From Pleurodeles waltl (Eukaryota > Chordata > Amphibia > Caudata > Salamandridae): a stretch of 64,000 nt of DNA. Both the position numbers and the translations under genes were made by a program. The first letter of the stretch is position 1. Each line of letters begins with the position of its first letter. Below the pieces are notes generated by a model. It saw nothing but the letters and a program-made list of their open reading frames with translations, had not been told where the DNA came from and did not search any database. Location: NCBI RefSeq assembly GCF_031143425.1, contig NC_090447.1, positions 848,661,760 through 848,725,759 on the forward strand. The letters are read 5' to 3'. Of the stretch, positions 10,771 through 22,869 are shown piece by piece.

Positions 10771-13207
10771 CAACGTGTGGTTGCGTGGACCCCTCCCCGC
10801 CCCTACATTCTGCACTTTCCTGAGGGGGACAGCTTGGCGGGTGTTATCGTTGGCCTGTCTATCTCAGATGTAGCCAGATTGCTGGGGTCCCACCTCTTAT
10901 CTTATGTTCTTTCTATTTACTTTTTTCTGCTGCTCTCACTTCTCTTGTCACACTTTATACTCTGATCTCCATAAGCCAGAAGAGTGGCACTCCACTCTTG
11001 CCTTCAGGGGACTTGGTGGGCCCATTGTTTCTTGAGAGGAAGAGGAAATATCTTGTTAGAAGGGTAAGAATTTTACTTGCTTCACATATTTCTTGTTGTA
11101 TTACAATGGCACTGGTTCTAGGTTGCACTTTAGGGTTCTGAGGCTGTGAGATGTTGCACTCTGTAGGACTTTGACTGGAGACAGCTTGCCAAGCTTGATG
11201 GACATATTTATTGAGATGCATACAAGCTAATCTCTGTGTACATAAGGGGATCAACTCACTGAATAAATGGCAAAGGCTGTTGCACTGCATGAGGGAACAG
11301 AGGCAATATGTTTTTGTGTTCGACTTTGCAAGAAAAACATCCCACAATGGTGGATCAACATAGGCAAAAGCATAGATGATTATTGCTCCATCTTTTTGCA
11401 TCACACACAACTAAATAGAAAGGATTGGCTATTCTAGTTAAACAGGACTGTAGCTGAAGCCCATCCTTACGGAAATGTCTTAGGGGACGGTAAGTCTTAG
11501 TGCAAATCAATCACATAGGAACCACACCTACCTTGCTCAATAGGTATTGACCCCCAGTATAGGTTAGGGTGCCTTCATCAAACCATACAGTCTCTAAGTA
11601 ATCTACTGGAGTTGTAGATCATTGTGGGATGTGACGGTATTGACATCTGCAACTCAGATCTCAACAGAACTAGTTCCCAGGGCCTAGCTCCAAGAGCAGT
11701 GAGCAAAAAATTAAAGACACTAATTTATGCCGTAGTTAATCAGTGCTTGGAAACATTAAAACGATTCTGAGACTGCACCACACTTCTAGATTAATAGATT
11801 TGTTAGCCAGTTAAGGCTACACTGAGTAAAACACAATGAGATTGAAGACTGTGCTCATGTATTGCTGGATGCGACGGACTTCTCCCCTGAGAAGGCTGGC
11901 ATATAAAGGGTTCTTAAAGGTGTTTTTACTCAGTGCCCTGACATATATATTAGAAACACAATACCAAATAAAGATATTTTAATAACTAATTAAAAATAGT
12001 GACACCTCTCTGACCACAAATTGGGAGACCCGAATGCCACAGTTAGGGGCACATTAATAGTCTTGGAGGTATGTATGAAAAGGGAAATATGGCTAATATT
12101 CTGTTACACATAAGTAAGAAGGGTCATTAGGCTGAGGAGGCAGTTGACCACTATACAGACCAGTTAGACTGAAAAGACACATTTGAGACTCCATCATAAA
12201 TAGTAGAGTAAGGGTAATAAGGCAGATAATCAGTTAGCTCTGAACCTGAGAACAGAACAGTTCAAACTCCATAGCCTAGAAAACCTGAATGAACGGTGCA
12301 ACTTGTTAAAGATGAGAAAAGGAAATCAAGACATTCCAGTGTTTTTACTGAAAGCCTTAAGGTAAGATATTGAAAAGGAATATTGTTGCCATGGAAAAGG
12401 TCCTCTCATGGCTCTGGAAAGTGTTGAGATGGAGAAGGATCCCTACATGGGTCTGAAAATTGTGCACCCCTGCCTACAATTCCCCTGTGTGTGCTGAAAG
12501 CCCCCCATGACATGGTATGAAACCCAGAGCTGTGCTCTATGGTCTGCAGGGATATACCATGTGCACCCTCCTATTCTAAGCATTACTACTGTGAGCTGAC
12601 TGGCCTGTACAAACTTACAGTGGTGACTGCAATGGATTATTGTGCCAAGACAGGCTTTTTACCTTTTTCTAGCTGGAGAGGGTTGTCTACTGGTCAATAA
12701 ATTGGCCAGTAAATCCTTTGCGGCAGGGTCTTTCCATCCATTTATGTGCAACATGCATGGGTGTGTAGTTTTTACATGTGCAGTAGAATGTGTATGATGT
12801 GAACGTGCTATATGTTACCTTTGCAACCCAAGAATCCTGAATTTGAGTGATGCATAAGATGGAGAATGGAGAGGTCCCAGATAGAAATGTTAGTGCCAGG
12901 CTTTTTCCAAATCATGCCTAATGTCATTGTTAGTGGACAAAACTTTAAGGTGTGTAGGATAGAAGAGACAAAGGTTTCTTTTGAAATGTAGGGAGGTTCC
13001 CCTAGCCTTTGTGCTCAATTGTTCCTTTGTAGTGTTCACACAACAAGTTGAGTGGTAATTAAGGGAGGGAGCCTCTGCCTCTTTCGTATCTCAAAAACTC
13101 CCACCACCACTCACATAATGCTATGAGACAAAGTCTGTGGCTGGACCGGTCAGGGAGAAATTCACAAAAGTTAGGAATGGCCTGAACTCAGTCCCAGTGT
13201 TGAACAC
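10771..13207. other. Unassigned sequence
   Basis: No domain, RNA gene or TE terminus was recognised. The longest frame (minus, 10955-11410, 151 codons) shows no motif or codon pattern that I can tie to a family. Possibly decayed TE or intergenic sequence. Confidence 0.4.
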
Positions 13208-14718
13208 TGTAGGAAAGTGCCCCCAATTGTTGCCTGATATTGATACTGGCTTGACTGAGAGTGTGCTGGGATCCTGCTAACCAGGCCCTAGCACCATTGT
13301 CCTTTCCCAAAACTGTACCATTGTTCCCACAATTGGCACACCCCTGGCATACTGCTAAATCCCTTGTAAAAGGTACCCATAGTGCCAAGGGTCCTGTGGC
13401 CAGTGAAGGTCCCCAAGGACTACAGCATATATAGTTCCACCCTAGAGGACCCCTCACCAAACACATGCACATTACCATTGGAGCTTGTGTGTGCTGTTGG
13501 GGAGAAAAATACAAAGTTGACCTGGCATCCCCCTCAGGGTGCGTGCCAACAAACCACTGCCTGTAGCATAGGTAAGTCACCCCTCTAGCAGGCCTTACAT
13601 CCCTAACGCAGGGTGCACTCTACCAACGGTGAGGGCATAACTGCATGATCAATATGCCCCTACAGTGTCTAAGTCCATTCTTAGACATTGTAAGTGGGCC
13701 ATATTGAGTACATGGGCTGGGAGTTTGTCATCACGAACTCCACAGCTCCATGATGGCTTCACTGAAGGCTGGGAAGTTTGGTATCAAACTTCTCAGCACA
13801 ATAAACCAACACTGATGCCAGTGTTGGATTTATTGTACAATGCATCTAGAGAACATGTTAGAGATGCTGCTGTATTTTAACCAACCCTTTAATGTAAGGC
13901 TAACCAGTCTGTGCCAACCTGCCATTAAAAGACAGGTTTCTGACCTCATAGGGTAAGAGTCTTTGTGCTCTCTGAGGCCAGAAACAAAGCCTGCTCTAGT
14001 GAAGGTGCTTCACACCTCCCCCTGAAGGAACTGTAACACTTGACGGTGAGCCTCAAAGGCTCCAACCTCCTGTTATAGTACCCCAGGGAACTCCAGCTAG
14101 TGGAGATGCCCGCCGTCGGGACAAAGCCCCACTTTTGGCAGCATGTCCGGCGGGAAAATTAGGTAAAACAGGGAGGAGTGACCACTCCAGCTAGGACCAC
14201 CCCTAAGGTGTCCAGAGCTAAAGTGACCTCCTCCCTGCAGAATCCTCCATCTTGGTTTGGAGGACAGGTACCAATAGGGTTAGGAATGTGCCTCCCTCCC
14301 CAAAGGGAGTAGGCACAGGAAGGGTGTAGTCATCCTAAGGGAGAGTAGCCATTGGCTACTGCCCTCTGACCCCTGTAATGCCCCGAAATCCAGGATTTAA
14401 GGGCTCCCCTGAACCTAGCTTGTCAGATTCTTGGCAACTTCAAAAAGAAGAAGAAAGAAGAAGCACTGCTAAGCCGAACCCCCAACAGTGAAGACTCCAG
14501 ACAACAACTGAATTAGCCCCAGCCGTACTGGTCTGTCTGCAGCTTCAAGGACTCTGCTACCAAAAGGCGATGCATCCTGCAGGACCACGGACCTCTCCAA
14601 ACCACCAGAGGACCAAGAACTCCTGCAGACAGCAGCTCTGTCCAGAAGAAACCATCCAAAAGGACTCCAGAATAGCCCTGGATCCACGAGTCCTGCCCAC
14701 TCTACACCTACAGCATAT
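13208..14718 (+). repeat. LTR-like repeat, 5' part (TGTAGGAAAGTG start), truncated
   Basis: It starts tgtaggaaagtgccccc at 13208 and carries gggatcctgctaaccagg like LTR_A, but most of the rest differs, so it is a related family. A TATA-like atttaag lies near 14396, followed by a purine-rich leader. It stops where the next LTR begins at 14719. Confidence 0.55.
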
Positions 14719-15962
14719 GTCTTTAGGAAAGTACCCTCTTTCTTGGTGGGGTTTCCCCCTTTTTCTACCTGATGTCAGTGTGTTTGCCTGTGTTCACTGG
14801 GATCCTGATAAACAGGACCCCAGTGATTATGCTCTCTCCCAAAACTCTGTATTTTATCCCACAATTGGCCAATGGTGCCCCACTGTAAGTACCTAGGTAC
14901 CTAGGGCATTGGGGTTCCAGGGGATCCCTCTGGGCTGCAGCATATATTTTTCCACCCATGGGGAACCCAAGCAAAGTGTCCTGTAGGACTGCCATTGCAT
15001 CCTGCATGAAAAGGTGCAAACACTCTTTCACTACCACTTTTAACTGCACTAGGTCATTTATGAGTCACCCCTATGGCAGGCCTTTCCAGCCCATAGGGCA
15101 GGGTGCACAGTAACTGTGTGTGAGGGCTCCCCTGTACTATCAGAGGTGCCCCCACGAATGCAAGGCCCATTTTCCCAGACTTCATGAGTTCAGCCATTTT
15201 ACGCATGTACTGGACATAGGTCAAAACCTATTTCCAGCTACATAAGGTAACTCCGAACTTAGGCATGTTTGGTATCAAATATGTTGGAATCATACCCCAA
15301 TGCTTTTGCAAGCATTGGTTTTATGATGCCATGCACTCTGGGTGCTCCTTAGAGCACCCCCCAGCATTGCTCCTACAACCCTCTGAGGTTTTCCAGACAG
15401 TCCAAGCTGCTGCCACCTCACAGACAGGTTTCTGCCCTCCTATTGCTTGAGCAGCTCAAGCCCAGGAAGGCAGAACAAAGATTTTCCTTTGGGAGAGGGG
15501 TGTTACATCCTCTCCTTTTGGAAATAGGTGTTACAGGCTTGGGAGGGGTAGCCTCCCCAAGCCACTGGCAATGTTTTGAAGGGCACATCTGGTGCCCTCC
15601 TTGTATAAACCAGTCTACACTGGTTCAGGGACCTCCAGTCCCTGCTCTGGTGCAAAACTGGACAAAGGAAAGTGGAGTGACTAGGGAACTCTGGGAGCAT
15701 CTGAGTGGCCAGTGCAGGCAGGTGACCTCAGAGCCCCCTCCTGATAGATGGTCACCAGGCTAGGTGACCAATCCCCCTTTCAGGTCTATTTAGGGTCTCT
15801 CTATTGGGTGGGTCCTCAGATTCAGCTTGCAAGACTTCAGCAGGACTCCTCTGCAACCTCCACTTAGACTTCTGACCTAAGAAACTGCATTTGGACACTC
15901 CAGGACCCGACAATCTGCAACAAAGAAGCAAAATGCTGCCTGCAACATTTGATCCACGGCTG
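14719..15962 (+). repeat. LTR_A, 5' LTR, 3'-truncated
   Basis: It starts tgtctttaggaaagtaccct, a slightly altered LTR_A start. It parallels 16906-18200 through cactgggatcctg, the tggtgccc segment, and the tgaccaatccccctttcagg segment. It breaks off after ttgatccacggct, and pol follows at once. Confidence 0.75.
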
Positions 15963-16880
15963 GTTTGAAAAATGCACCTGCCGCTTTTAAGAGGCTGGTG
16001 AATACAGTTCTCCAAGGTTTGGAAGCCTATAGTGCAGCTTATCTAGAAGTATTATCGCTGTCTTTAGCTCCACCTGGGATGGCCACCTGGTCTACCTCTG
16101 GAATGTTTAGGAGGCTTTGCAAAATGCAGGTCTCACTATCAAAGCCTCTAAGTGCCAAATAGGGCAGGGGAAGATAAGTATCTGGGCCACCTGGTAGGTG
16201 GAGGCCAGATTCAACCACTACAGGAGAAGATCCAAACTATTTTAGATTGGACTCCCCCTACTACACAAACCCAAGTGAGAGCCTTCTAAGGCCTCACTGG
16301 TTAATATAGAAGGTTCATTAAAAACTATGGTTCCATTGTAGCCTCTCTTAATGATCTTACTTCAAAGCGAATGCCTAAGAATGTTTTATGGACAGCTAGC
16401 TGTCACAAAGCTTTTGAGGACCTCCAATAGGCCGTGTGTTCTGCACCTGTGTTAAAAAGCCTTGACTACTCTAAGAAGTTCAAACAGATGCTTCTGAGGT
16501 AGGGGTTGGAACAGTTATTTCTCTCCTTAACACTGAGGGCCAGGAGCAACCAGTTGCTTTCATAAGCAGAAGGTTGACCCCCAGGGAAAGGTGTTGGTCA
16601 GCCATAAAAAGGGAGGCCTTTGCTGTGGTCTGGGCCTTGAAGAAGCTGAGGCCATATCTCTTTGGCACTCACTTCATTGTTCAGACAGACCACAAGCTCC
16701 TTCTATGATTAAAACAAATGAAAGGAGAAAATCCCAAACTGTTAAGGTGGTCCCTATCCCTACAGGGAATGGATTATACAGTAGAACATAGACCTGGGAG
16801 TAACCAGTCCAATGCAGATGGACTCTCCAGATATTTCCACATAGACAATGAAGATTCATCTGGGCAAGGTTAGCCTTCTT
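15963..16880 (+). pseudogene. Gypsy pol fragment: end of RT and RNase H
   Basis: In several frames the translation shows KNAPAAFKRLVNTVLQGL (RT palm), then a disrupted active-site region. KYLGHLVGGGQIQPLQEKI and a YRRFIKNYGSI region (RT thumb/connection) follow, then RNase H-like sequence and a tail ending just before the polypurine tract. Multiple frameshifts and stops are present. These motifs are diagnostic of Ty3/Gypsy RT-RNase H. Confidence 0.8.
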
Positions 16881-16890
16881 GTCCTTCGTT

Positions 16891-16905
16891 TGGGGGGAGG
16901 GGAGG
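16891..16905 (+). promoter_or_regulatory. Polypurine tract of the Gypsy remnant
   Basis: The sequence tggggggaggggagg lies immediately 5' of the LTR start tgtaggaaag, the expected position for plus-strand priming. Confidence 0.8.
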
Positions 16906-19692
16906 TGTAGGAAAGTACCCTCTTTCTTGGCATGCTTACACCCATTTTTTGCCTGTTGTCAGTGTGTTTGACTGTGTTCACTGGGATCCTGCTAATCAGG
17001 ACCCCAGTGATTATGCTCGCACCCTTGTAACTTGGTAACTTGTACAATTTTCACCCCACATTTTGCATGCTGGTGCCCCCATGTAAGTCCCTAGTATAGG
17101 GTACACATGTACCCAGGTCATTGGGGCACCAGGGGATCCCTATGGGCTGCAGCATGTATTATGCCACCCATTGCAGTCTGTGGGAAAGGGTGCATGATCC
17201 CCATTTCACCATAGGTCACTGAACTAGGTCAGCATAAGTCACCCATATGGCAGGTCCTCCTAGCTCAGAGGGCAGGGTGCAAGTACCTGTGTATGAGGGC
17301 ACCCCTGCACTAGGAGAGGTGCCCCCACACACTCCAGTGCCATTTTCATGGACTTCGTGAGTGCGGTGACGCCATTTTACACAGGGACTGGACGTAGGTC
17401 ACTACCTATGCCCAGCTACATAATGGTAACTCTGAACCTAGGCATGTGTGGTAGCAAACTTTTCAGAATCATACCCCAATACTGTTGCCAGTATTGGAAG
17501 TATTATTCCTTGCCTCTGGGGGCTACTTAGAGGACTCTCAGCATTGCTCCTACCAGTCTTCCTGGGTTTTCCAGGCAGCCCAAGCTGCTGCCACCCCTCA
17601 GACAGGTTTCTGCCATCCTGCTGCTTGAATAGCTCAAGCCCAAGAAGGCAGAGCAAAGAATTTCATTTGGGAGAGGGGGGTAATACTCTCTCCTTTTGGA
17701 AATAGGTGTTACATGGCTTAGGAGGGGTAGCCTCCCCAGGCCAATGGTGTGCTTTGAAGGGCACATTTGGTGCCCTCCCTGCATAAACCAGTCTGCACCG
17801 GTTCAGGGACCTCCAGTCCCTGCTCTGGCGTGGAACTGGACAATGGAAAGGGGAGTGGCTACTCCCCTGTTAATCATCGCCCCATGGGTGGTGCCCAGAG
17901 CTCCTCCAGAGTGTTCCTGGGTTCTGCCATCTTGAATCCAAAGTTGGCAGGGACCTCTGTGAGCATCTGAGTGGCCAGGCAGTGACGTCAGAGCCCCCTC
18001 CTGATCGGTGGTCACCCGGCTAGGAGACCAATCCCCCTTTCAGGGCTATTTAGCATCTCTCTATTTGGTGGATCCTCAGATTTAGCTTGCAAGACTCCAG
18101 CAGGACTCCTCTGCAACCTCCAATTTGACTTCTGGCCACTGGAACAATAGATGCACCCTCCAGGAACCGACAATCTCCATCCATGAAGAAGACTCTTCTT
18201 GCAACATTGTTTCCACGGCTTCCTCCAGCTTCTGCAACATTTCCCCAGCTGTGCATCCTCTGAGGGCCGCAAATCTTTAGTCTGTACAAGAAGAAAGAAG
18301 GAATCTCCCTTGGAGTGAAGGAGTCACTCCCCTGCATTCGCAGGCACCTACTGCACGACGACCGGCTGCTTGGACCTCCTCTCATCCTGAGCTGCGTGGT
18401 CCTGCATCACGGGTGGTGGTCCAGAGTAGTCCTCTTGGTCTTCCGTGCCAGCTGTCCAACTTTGGTGGAGGTAAGCCCTTGCCTTCCCACACTGGACAGT
18501 ACCCCTGTACACCGCATCTCTTGCAGCTTCCAAGGCTTGTTTGCATCTCCTCCAAGGGAACTTCAGGCTACGTGCAGCTCCAGGCCCTAGCACTCCTTCC
18601 TGCGACGCACAGCCTTCTGCATGGTTCTCCAGCGGCGTGGGATCCCTTTCTGTAGTGCTGCATGAGGTCCTTCTGCAACTTCTGTGTCCCTGTCCTGTGG
18701 GACTCCTGTGGGTGCTGCCTTTGCTAATGTAGGCTCTCTGCGTCGCTGAGGGTCACCTTTGACTCCTTCTCCTGGGTTAAGTCCTTCTGGACCTTGCTAG
18801 TCCACGGCAGCACCACGTTTCCACTAAAAGCAAATTTGCCTTTGCCAAAGCTTGTTGGTGGAATTCCTGCACCAACACTTTTCTGCAATCTTCATTCCAG
18901 CGTGGGACATCTTCTGCATTGCTCAGGAATTCTTCTCCGGCTCCAGGGTTGCAGTGCTGACCTGTTCTTCCTCACTGTCGACCAAGTCCTGCAAGTACAG
19001 CTGGGTGGGTAGTAGCTCCTACGCCTCCTGGACTCCACTGACACCTTTGGTCTTCTCTCTCTCAGTTCGTCCTCTCTAGGAATCCACCGTTGGTTTCTTA
19101 CAGTCTTGTCTGGGTGTCTTCTTTTCTCCTTTTCGGGAAATTCCAGTGATTTACTCCTGCTTTCCTGGTCGCTGGGTGGTACCGTGTTACTTACCTCTGT
19201 GGTTTTCTAGTACTTCCAGCTCCCCTCTACACATTCCACTTACCTAGGTGGGGATCCTGTGTTCGCATTCCATTGTTTTTAGTATATGGTTTGGGCTCCC
19301 CTGAGGGTCACTATTTGTTATTTACATGTGCACTGTTTTCTGATCTTTTCTATGCCTATTACTGTTTACTAGTGTATATAATTAGTGTATTACTTACCTC
19401 CTATTAGAGGGTTGCCCTTCTAGTATTTTGTGGTATTGTGTGACCAAAAATAAAGTACCTTTATTCTTGTACAACTGGGTGTTTTCTTTCAGGTGTGTAA
19501 GTGCTGTGTGACTACAGTGGTTTTGCATGAGCTTTGCATGACTCCTAGATAAGCCTTGGCTGGTCATCCACAGCTACCTCTAGAAAGCCTGGCTTATAAG
19601 CACTGCCTACACTTCACTAATATGGGATGCCTGGACCTGGTATAAGGTGTACGTACCTTACGTACCCACCACACACCAGCCAGCTTTCTACA
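16906..19692 (+). repeat. LTR_A, complete 3' LTR (2787 bp)
   Basis: It begins tgtaggaaagtaccctcttt and ends ccagctttctaca (TG...CA). A TATA-like tatttagca occurs at about 18048 after cccccttt. A poly(A) hexamer aataaa at 19449-19454 lies about 240 bp before the end. The right side carries cctaggtgggg-like and caccacacaccag segments shared with the other LTR_A copies. The short frames inside are not conserved between copies. Confidence 0.85.
19449..19465. terminator. Palindromic poly(A) signal in LTR_A
   Basis: The sequence aataaagtacctttatt has AATAAA on both strands around a short centre. The same arrangement occurs at 31126-31142 (aataaaggtcctttatt) and 47011-47027 (aataaagtgcctttatt), and in decayed form at 36450. 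Confidence 0.6.
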
Positions 19693-20310
19693 ATCCTGTG
19701 CTGAATTTCATTTTTGTTGGCTTTAGGCCTGTGGGTACTTTGCCACTGCTGACCAGTGTTACAGTACAAGTGCACTCTATATAAATTATATGAGTAATTG
19801 CTTTATCCATGATTGGCATATTTGATTTACTAGTAAGTCCATAGTAAAGTGCACTATGTGTGTCTAGAGCATGTAAGTCAAATGCTACTAGTGGGCGCGC
19901 AGCCCTAATTGTGCCACCAACATGAGTATCCCTGTAAACATTTCTCAGACCTACCACTGCAGTGTCTGTGTTTGCAGTTTTAAACTGCCAATTGGACCTG
20001 GCAAGTGCACCCACTTGCGAGGCCCAAACCTTCCCTTTAACTACATGTAAGTCACCCCTAAGGTAGGCCTAAGGCAGCCACATGGGCAGGGTTCATTGTA
20101 TGTAAAAGGTAGGACATGTACTGGTGTGTTTTACATGTCCTGATGGTAAAATACTGCTAAATTTAGTTTTCACTATTGCATGGACTAGCTCTCCCATAAG
20201 GTAACATGGTTTTAACTTGAAATATCTTTTAAGTTTAATTTCCCGTTGGGAGTAGATAGAGATGTGGCGTTTGGGGTCTCTGAACTCACAATTTTAAAAA
20301 TACATCTTTT
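19693..20310 (-). repeat. LTR_B-type repeat fragment, minus orientation
   Basis: The reverse complement matches the right parts of 27085-27781 and 40270-40965, including the ttggctttagg, accactgctgaccagt and ctagtgggc segments. The L1 at 20311 interrupts it; the sequence resuming at about 26892 is probably its continuation. Confidence 0.6.
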
Positions 20311-21674
20311 GGGGGGGACATGACATGGGCAAGATAGCAGACAAGTAGGACGCTGCTATGGTCTTTTTCTCCACCAGCAGGCCCGGACGACATTTCCCCT
20401 ATGACTAGCTTCTCTCCTGCAATCCACACTTGTCTAGATACCCAGGAACTGCCCTGGGATACAATGACACCAGTGGGCCCGGGAACGCACTCTACAAGGC
20501 AGCAGAGGGGAGAGAGCGCAGAACCCACCAAAGCAAAATGGCAGGCGCAGCCTGATCGTACAGAGACACTTCGACAGGGAAGGGTGGCGGTCTCCCATGA
20601 ATGGGCCAGGAAGAGACAAGACGGCCTGCGAGAGCTGCCGCCCCTCAATAAGCACTGAGACCCACTCTTAGCGGCCCATAGACCTGGTGTGCACCTGGTA
20701 GAATAAGGAAGGCATGGAGGAAGGAGGAGCACTGCCAGTGGGTGGGCCCGAATTAGACCGAGAGTCCCAGTCCTGGAGGTGGTACCTGACCCTCAAGATA
20801 CCATCTGGGAGGTAACAAGCAGCTCGATAGACGCCAAGCTGCATAATCCAAGAGGCAGCCCACTGGCTCATCGCCCTCGGAGACCGGTGAGATTGTGGCA
20901 CTGGGGTGACGCAGATGCCGGGCCCAGGAGCAACTATTGGCCCCACAGCCCACTTCGATACGGGGCGGGGGAGACTGAAGCAGCTGGTGAGAAATGCAGT
21001 TTGTGGGACAAGGAATAACAGGGCTTCACCTGCCGAGGGGCCCCCGGGGGATGTCTCATCCCCTGGAATCAAGTGGAATACCCCTGAAGAGGAGCCCAGG
21101 CTGGAGCCAGGAGATGGATCTAGAAAACATCCAGGACATGCAAGCCCACTCCATACCTATCTACATTACACCGGGGCTGCCGGACTCAGCTACCGACTGT
21201 GTGCACGCCCTGCTTGGCCCCGGCGTCACGCCCTGATGGGGCCTACCCCTCCCAGCCTTGAGTAGTCCTAGGGCCCAAGAGCCTCACAGAGCTCTGCACT
21301 ACAGAGCCGATGCACCTGGCTCAATAGGACTACACAGCTGAAGCCCAGGACACCGTATTGTATGCTAGCAAGCAGCAGGAGCAGGGCCCAGTCTTTGAGG
21401 CCGTACTAGGTGGCCGGCCCATATACACAGCCCCCATGCTTGTGACTCCACTTCTGAGCTCTCTGGCATGGGTGAGGCGCTTGACCCTCGTGGGCTGGGA
21501 AAACCGCCCGATTGGGGACCATCTCAGCGACACCCTTCACTGTATTGTGGCCCCGGACTGCTGTCTACGGACCCTGGTTTGGACACATATCTCCGACGCT
21601 TCGGGCGGCAAGAAGGCAAAAAAGGACAGAACTCTAAAAGACATGCTTTCTCGTTCATCCCTCAGCACCAGCAA

Positions 21675-22320
21675 TGACTGTCCCACCCTGGCTGGATGTG
21701 AAGTTCTCCTCCCTCATAGACGATTTGCAGGCTGTTAAAAAAAAAGACCTCTCACTGGAACTTAAAACACTACACAAGGACATTGCGGATTTGGGAGACA
21801 GAGTTTCCCACCGAGAAGATCAGGAGACAAGCAGAGGAGAAGAAATCTAAGAACTACAGCAGGAAATCATCCTCATCAGGGTCCAACAAATAGACCTCCT
21901 AGCCCTCGCAGACGACCTGTAGAATCTCTCCAGGAGGAACAACATCTGCATTCGGGGAGTGCCCAACGCAGCAGAAGACAACAACGTGGAGGCCTGAGTC
22001 CAGTCCCTGTTTGCTTAAATCCTGGAAGGCCATACCAGACAAATCATCCAACTAGACCAAACACACCGGGTTGGTCCCCAGCGCTCCGGATCCTCCCTCC
22101 CCATGCATATACAGACCTGTGAACAAGACTTCCCCATCAAAGAACACATCCTTCGAAAGCAAGGAAACTCCAACTTATTAGCCCGCACATTGCAAAGCAC
22201 AAGGACATTCGTGCTGTCATCTCTTTCCCCCAAGAACATGATGTATCCTACTAATGGGGGCACTCTTTCCTCCTTGTCTTCCGGTGGGACGGAAGGCTTC
22301 ACCAGCTGCGCTCTCTGAAA
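21675..22320 (+). pseudogene. L1 ORF1 remnant
   Basis: The region encodes a heptad-like helical segment (LKTLHKDIADLGDRV, then a glutamate-rich stretch, with a stop near 21850). NLSRRNNICIRGVPNAAE follows, the start of the L1 ORF1p RRM. A DQTHRVGP-type segment comes next, then a basic C-terminal part. It has in-frame stops and at least one shift. ORF1p coats L1 RNA as a coiled-coil trimer. Confidence 0.75.
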
Positions 22321-22869
22321 GCCACAATCGGCCTCCTTAGGATTGCCCCTGCCCAAGATGACTACACAAAGGCTTTCGTGGGGTCAGGTGCCGCAAAGCA
22401 CAGCAGGAGAAAGAGGAGGCCCTTAGTGACGGGGAGTTTCCGCCCTGATATGGAGACCTTTGCACAAGAAAGGAGAGTGGTCATAGACTCAGTCATACAA
22501 GATTCCGACAGGAAAGATCCTGGTTGAGACCTGCCCAATGTTGACAGCAGGGGAGAAGAGCGGGGGAGAGGACTTCCCTGATTTTAGGAGATAGAACAAA
22601 TCTTCAAAGCTGTCCAACCATGGCCCCAACTCCAGATGAATCCTCTGGATTACCCGGGGTATTGCCTCATGCCTGGGTACTACCAAAGGCACTGTGTTTG
22701 TTAATGTTGTGTTCATTCGTTACTTACATTTTTTGCGGGTATTCCTCCCTACATCTAGTTCACACATGCAGTACATTACACACAGAATTTGGTATATTGT
22801 CTTTAGGCCTTTTGCTGTCAGCCAGGGGAGATCCTTGGAGCTTTCAGCGCACTGCTGCTTACATACACT

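Larger units (their letters stand above)
14719..19692 (+). mobile_element. Gypsy-type LTR retrotransposon remnant (LTR_A family)
   Basis: The order is a partial 5' LTR_A (14719-15962), a broken pol fragment (15963-16880), a polypurine tract (16891-16905) and a complete 3' LTR (16906-19692). The first LTR is joined directly to the middle of RT, so the rest of that LTR, the primer-binding site, gag, protease and the start of RT are deleted. The expected TSD was not found, in line with rearrangement. Confidence 0.75.

Noticed and set aside
10955..11410. 151-codon minus-strand frame as a gene
   Set aside because: No domain, start context or neighbouring coding evidence; it could be open by chance in this large window.
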